Positions 63,965 to 64,000 of a stretch of DNA of 64,000 nucleotides are shown piece by piece (the first letter of the stretch is position 1; the number at the start of each line of letters is the position of its first letter). The translations under genes were made by a program, and so were the position numbers. A model generated the notes under the pieces. The model worked only from the letters and a program-made list of their open reading frames with translations. It searched no databases and was not told the DNA's origin. The stretch comes from Caprimulgus europaeus (Eukaryota; Chordata; Aves; Caprimulgiformes; Caprimulgidae): the NCBI GenBank assembly GCA_907165065.1, contig OU015532.1, forward strand, positions 45,485,839 to 45,549,838, read 5' to 3'.

Positions 63965-64000
63965 AGAGCTCATGGAAACACAAAGACTCCAGCAGAGATT

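Larger units (their letters stand above)
45661..64000. other. Region upstream of ACCS without recognised genes
   Basis: All open frames here are short and have no family resemblance, apart from CR1 remnants. Besides the listed CR1 copies, the AAT tract and the 166-bp duplication, a CCAAT/TATA-bearing block at about 56570-56830 is the only promoter-like feature. The mammalian upstream neighbours (ACCSL, C11orf96, ALKBH3) were not seen. Confidence 0.55.

Noticed and set aside
45661..64000. Search for ACCSL, C11orf96 or ALKBH3 expected upstream by synteny
   Set aside because: No frame resembles these proteins. They are either outside the window or absent in this lineage.

Overview
This is vertebrate, almost certainly avian, genomic DNA. 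The evidence is 19 CR1 LINE fragments (about 6.4 kb, roughly 10% of the window), many ending in the ATTCTATGATTC-type CR1 tail, one bird-type solo LTR with a second LTR remnant, two CpG-island promoters, and two intron-rich genes whose order matches the ACCS-EXT2 block of human 11p11. The CR1 load and LTR type suggest a neoavian bird; the sequence does not fix the species.

Layout. Both genes lie head to tail on the minus strand. The right-hand gene is ACCS: start codon at 44513, stop at 29610, 15 coding exons whose phases all join, giving a 2,679-nt CDS (892 codons plus stop) and a CpG island at about 44.35-45.32 kb. The left-hand gene is the 5' half of EXT2: a CpG island at about 20.73-21.2 kb, a probable non-coding first exon, and six coding exons from 18115 down to 1894. 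These encode residues 1-391; the gene runs off the left edge. About 8 kb of repeat-bearing intergenic DNA separates the genes. From 45.4 to 64 kb I found no coding exon, only CR1 copies, microsatellites, one 166-bp duplication and a possible promoter-like block.

Most interesting observation. The ACCS gene encodes much more than a pyridoxal-phosphate (PLP) enzyme. Exon 1 encodes a Myb/SANT-like DNA-binding domain with a ψKxE motif. Exon 2 encodes a basic NLS-like stretch and a charged coiled coil, and then runs without interruption into the first ACCS-specific motif. Exon phases from the Myb/SANT exon through to the enzyme stop codon all join in frame. This predicts a nuclear, DNA-binding fusion carrying a PLP-dependent aminotransferase-fold domain. 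The human ACCS protein, as I recall it, lacks the DNA-binding part.

Secondary observations concern EXT2 exon 2, which holds the start codon. It is flanked by two inverted, homologous LTR copies, one beginning 41 bp past its 5' splice site. A 24-bp minisatellite carrying a branch-point-like motif sits about 45 bp upstream of its 3' splice site. No RNA gene, CRISPR array or other protein-coding gene was found.
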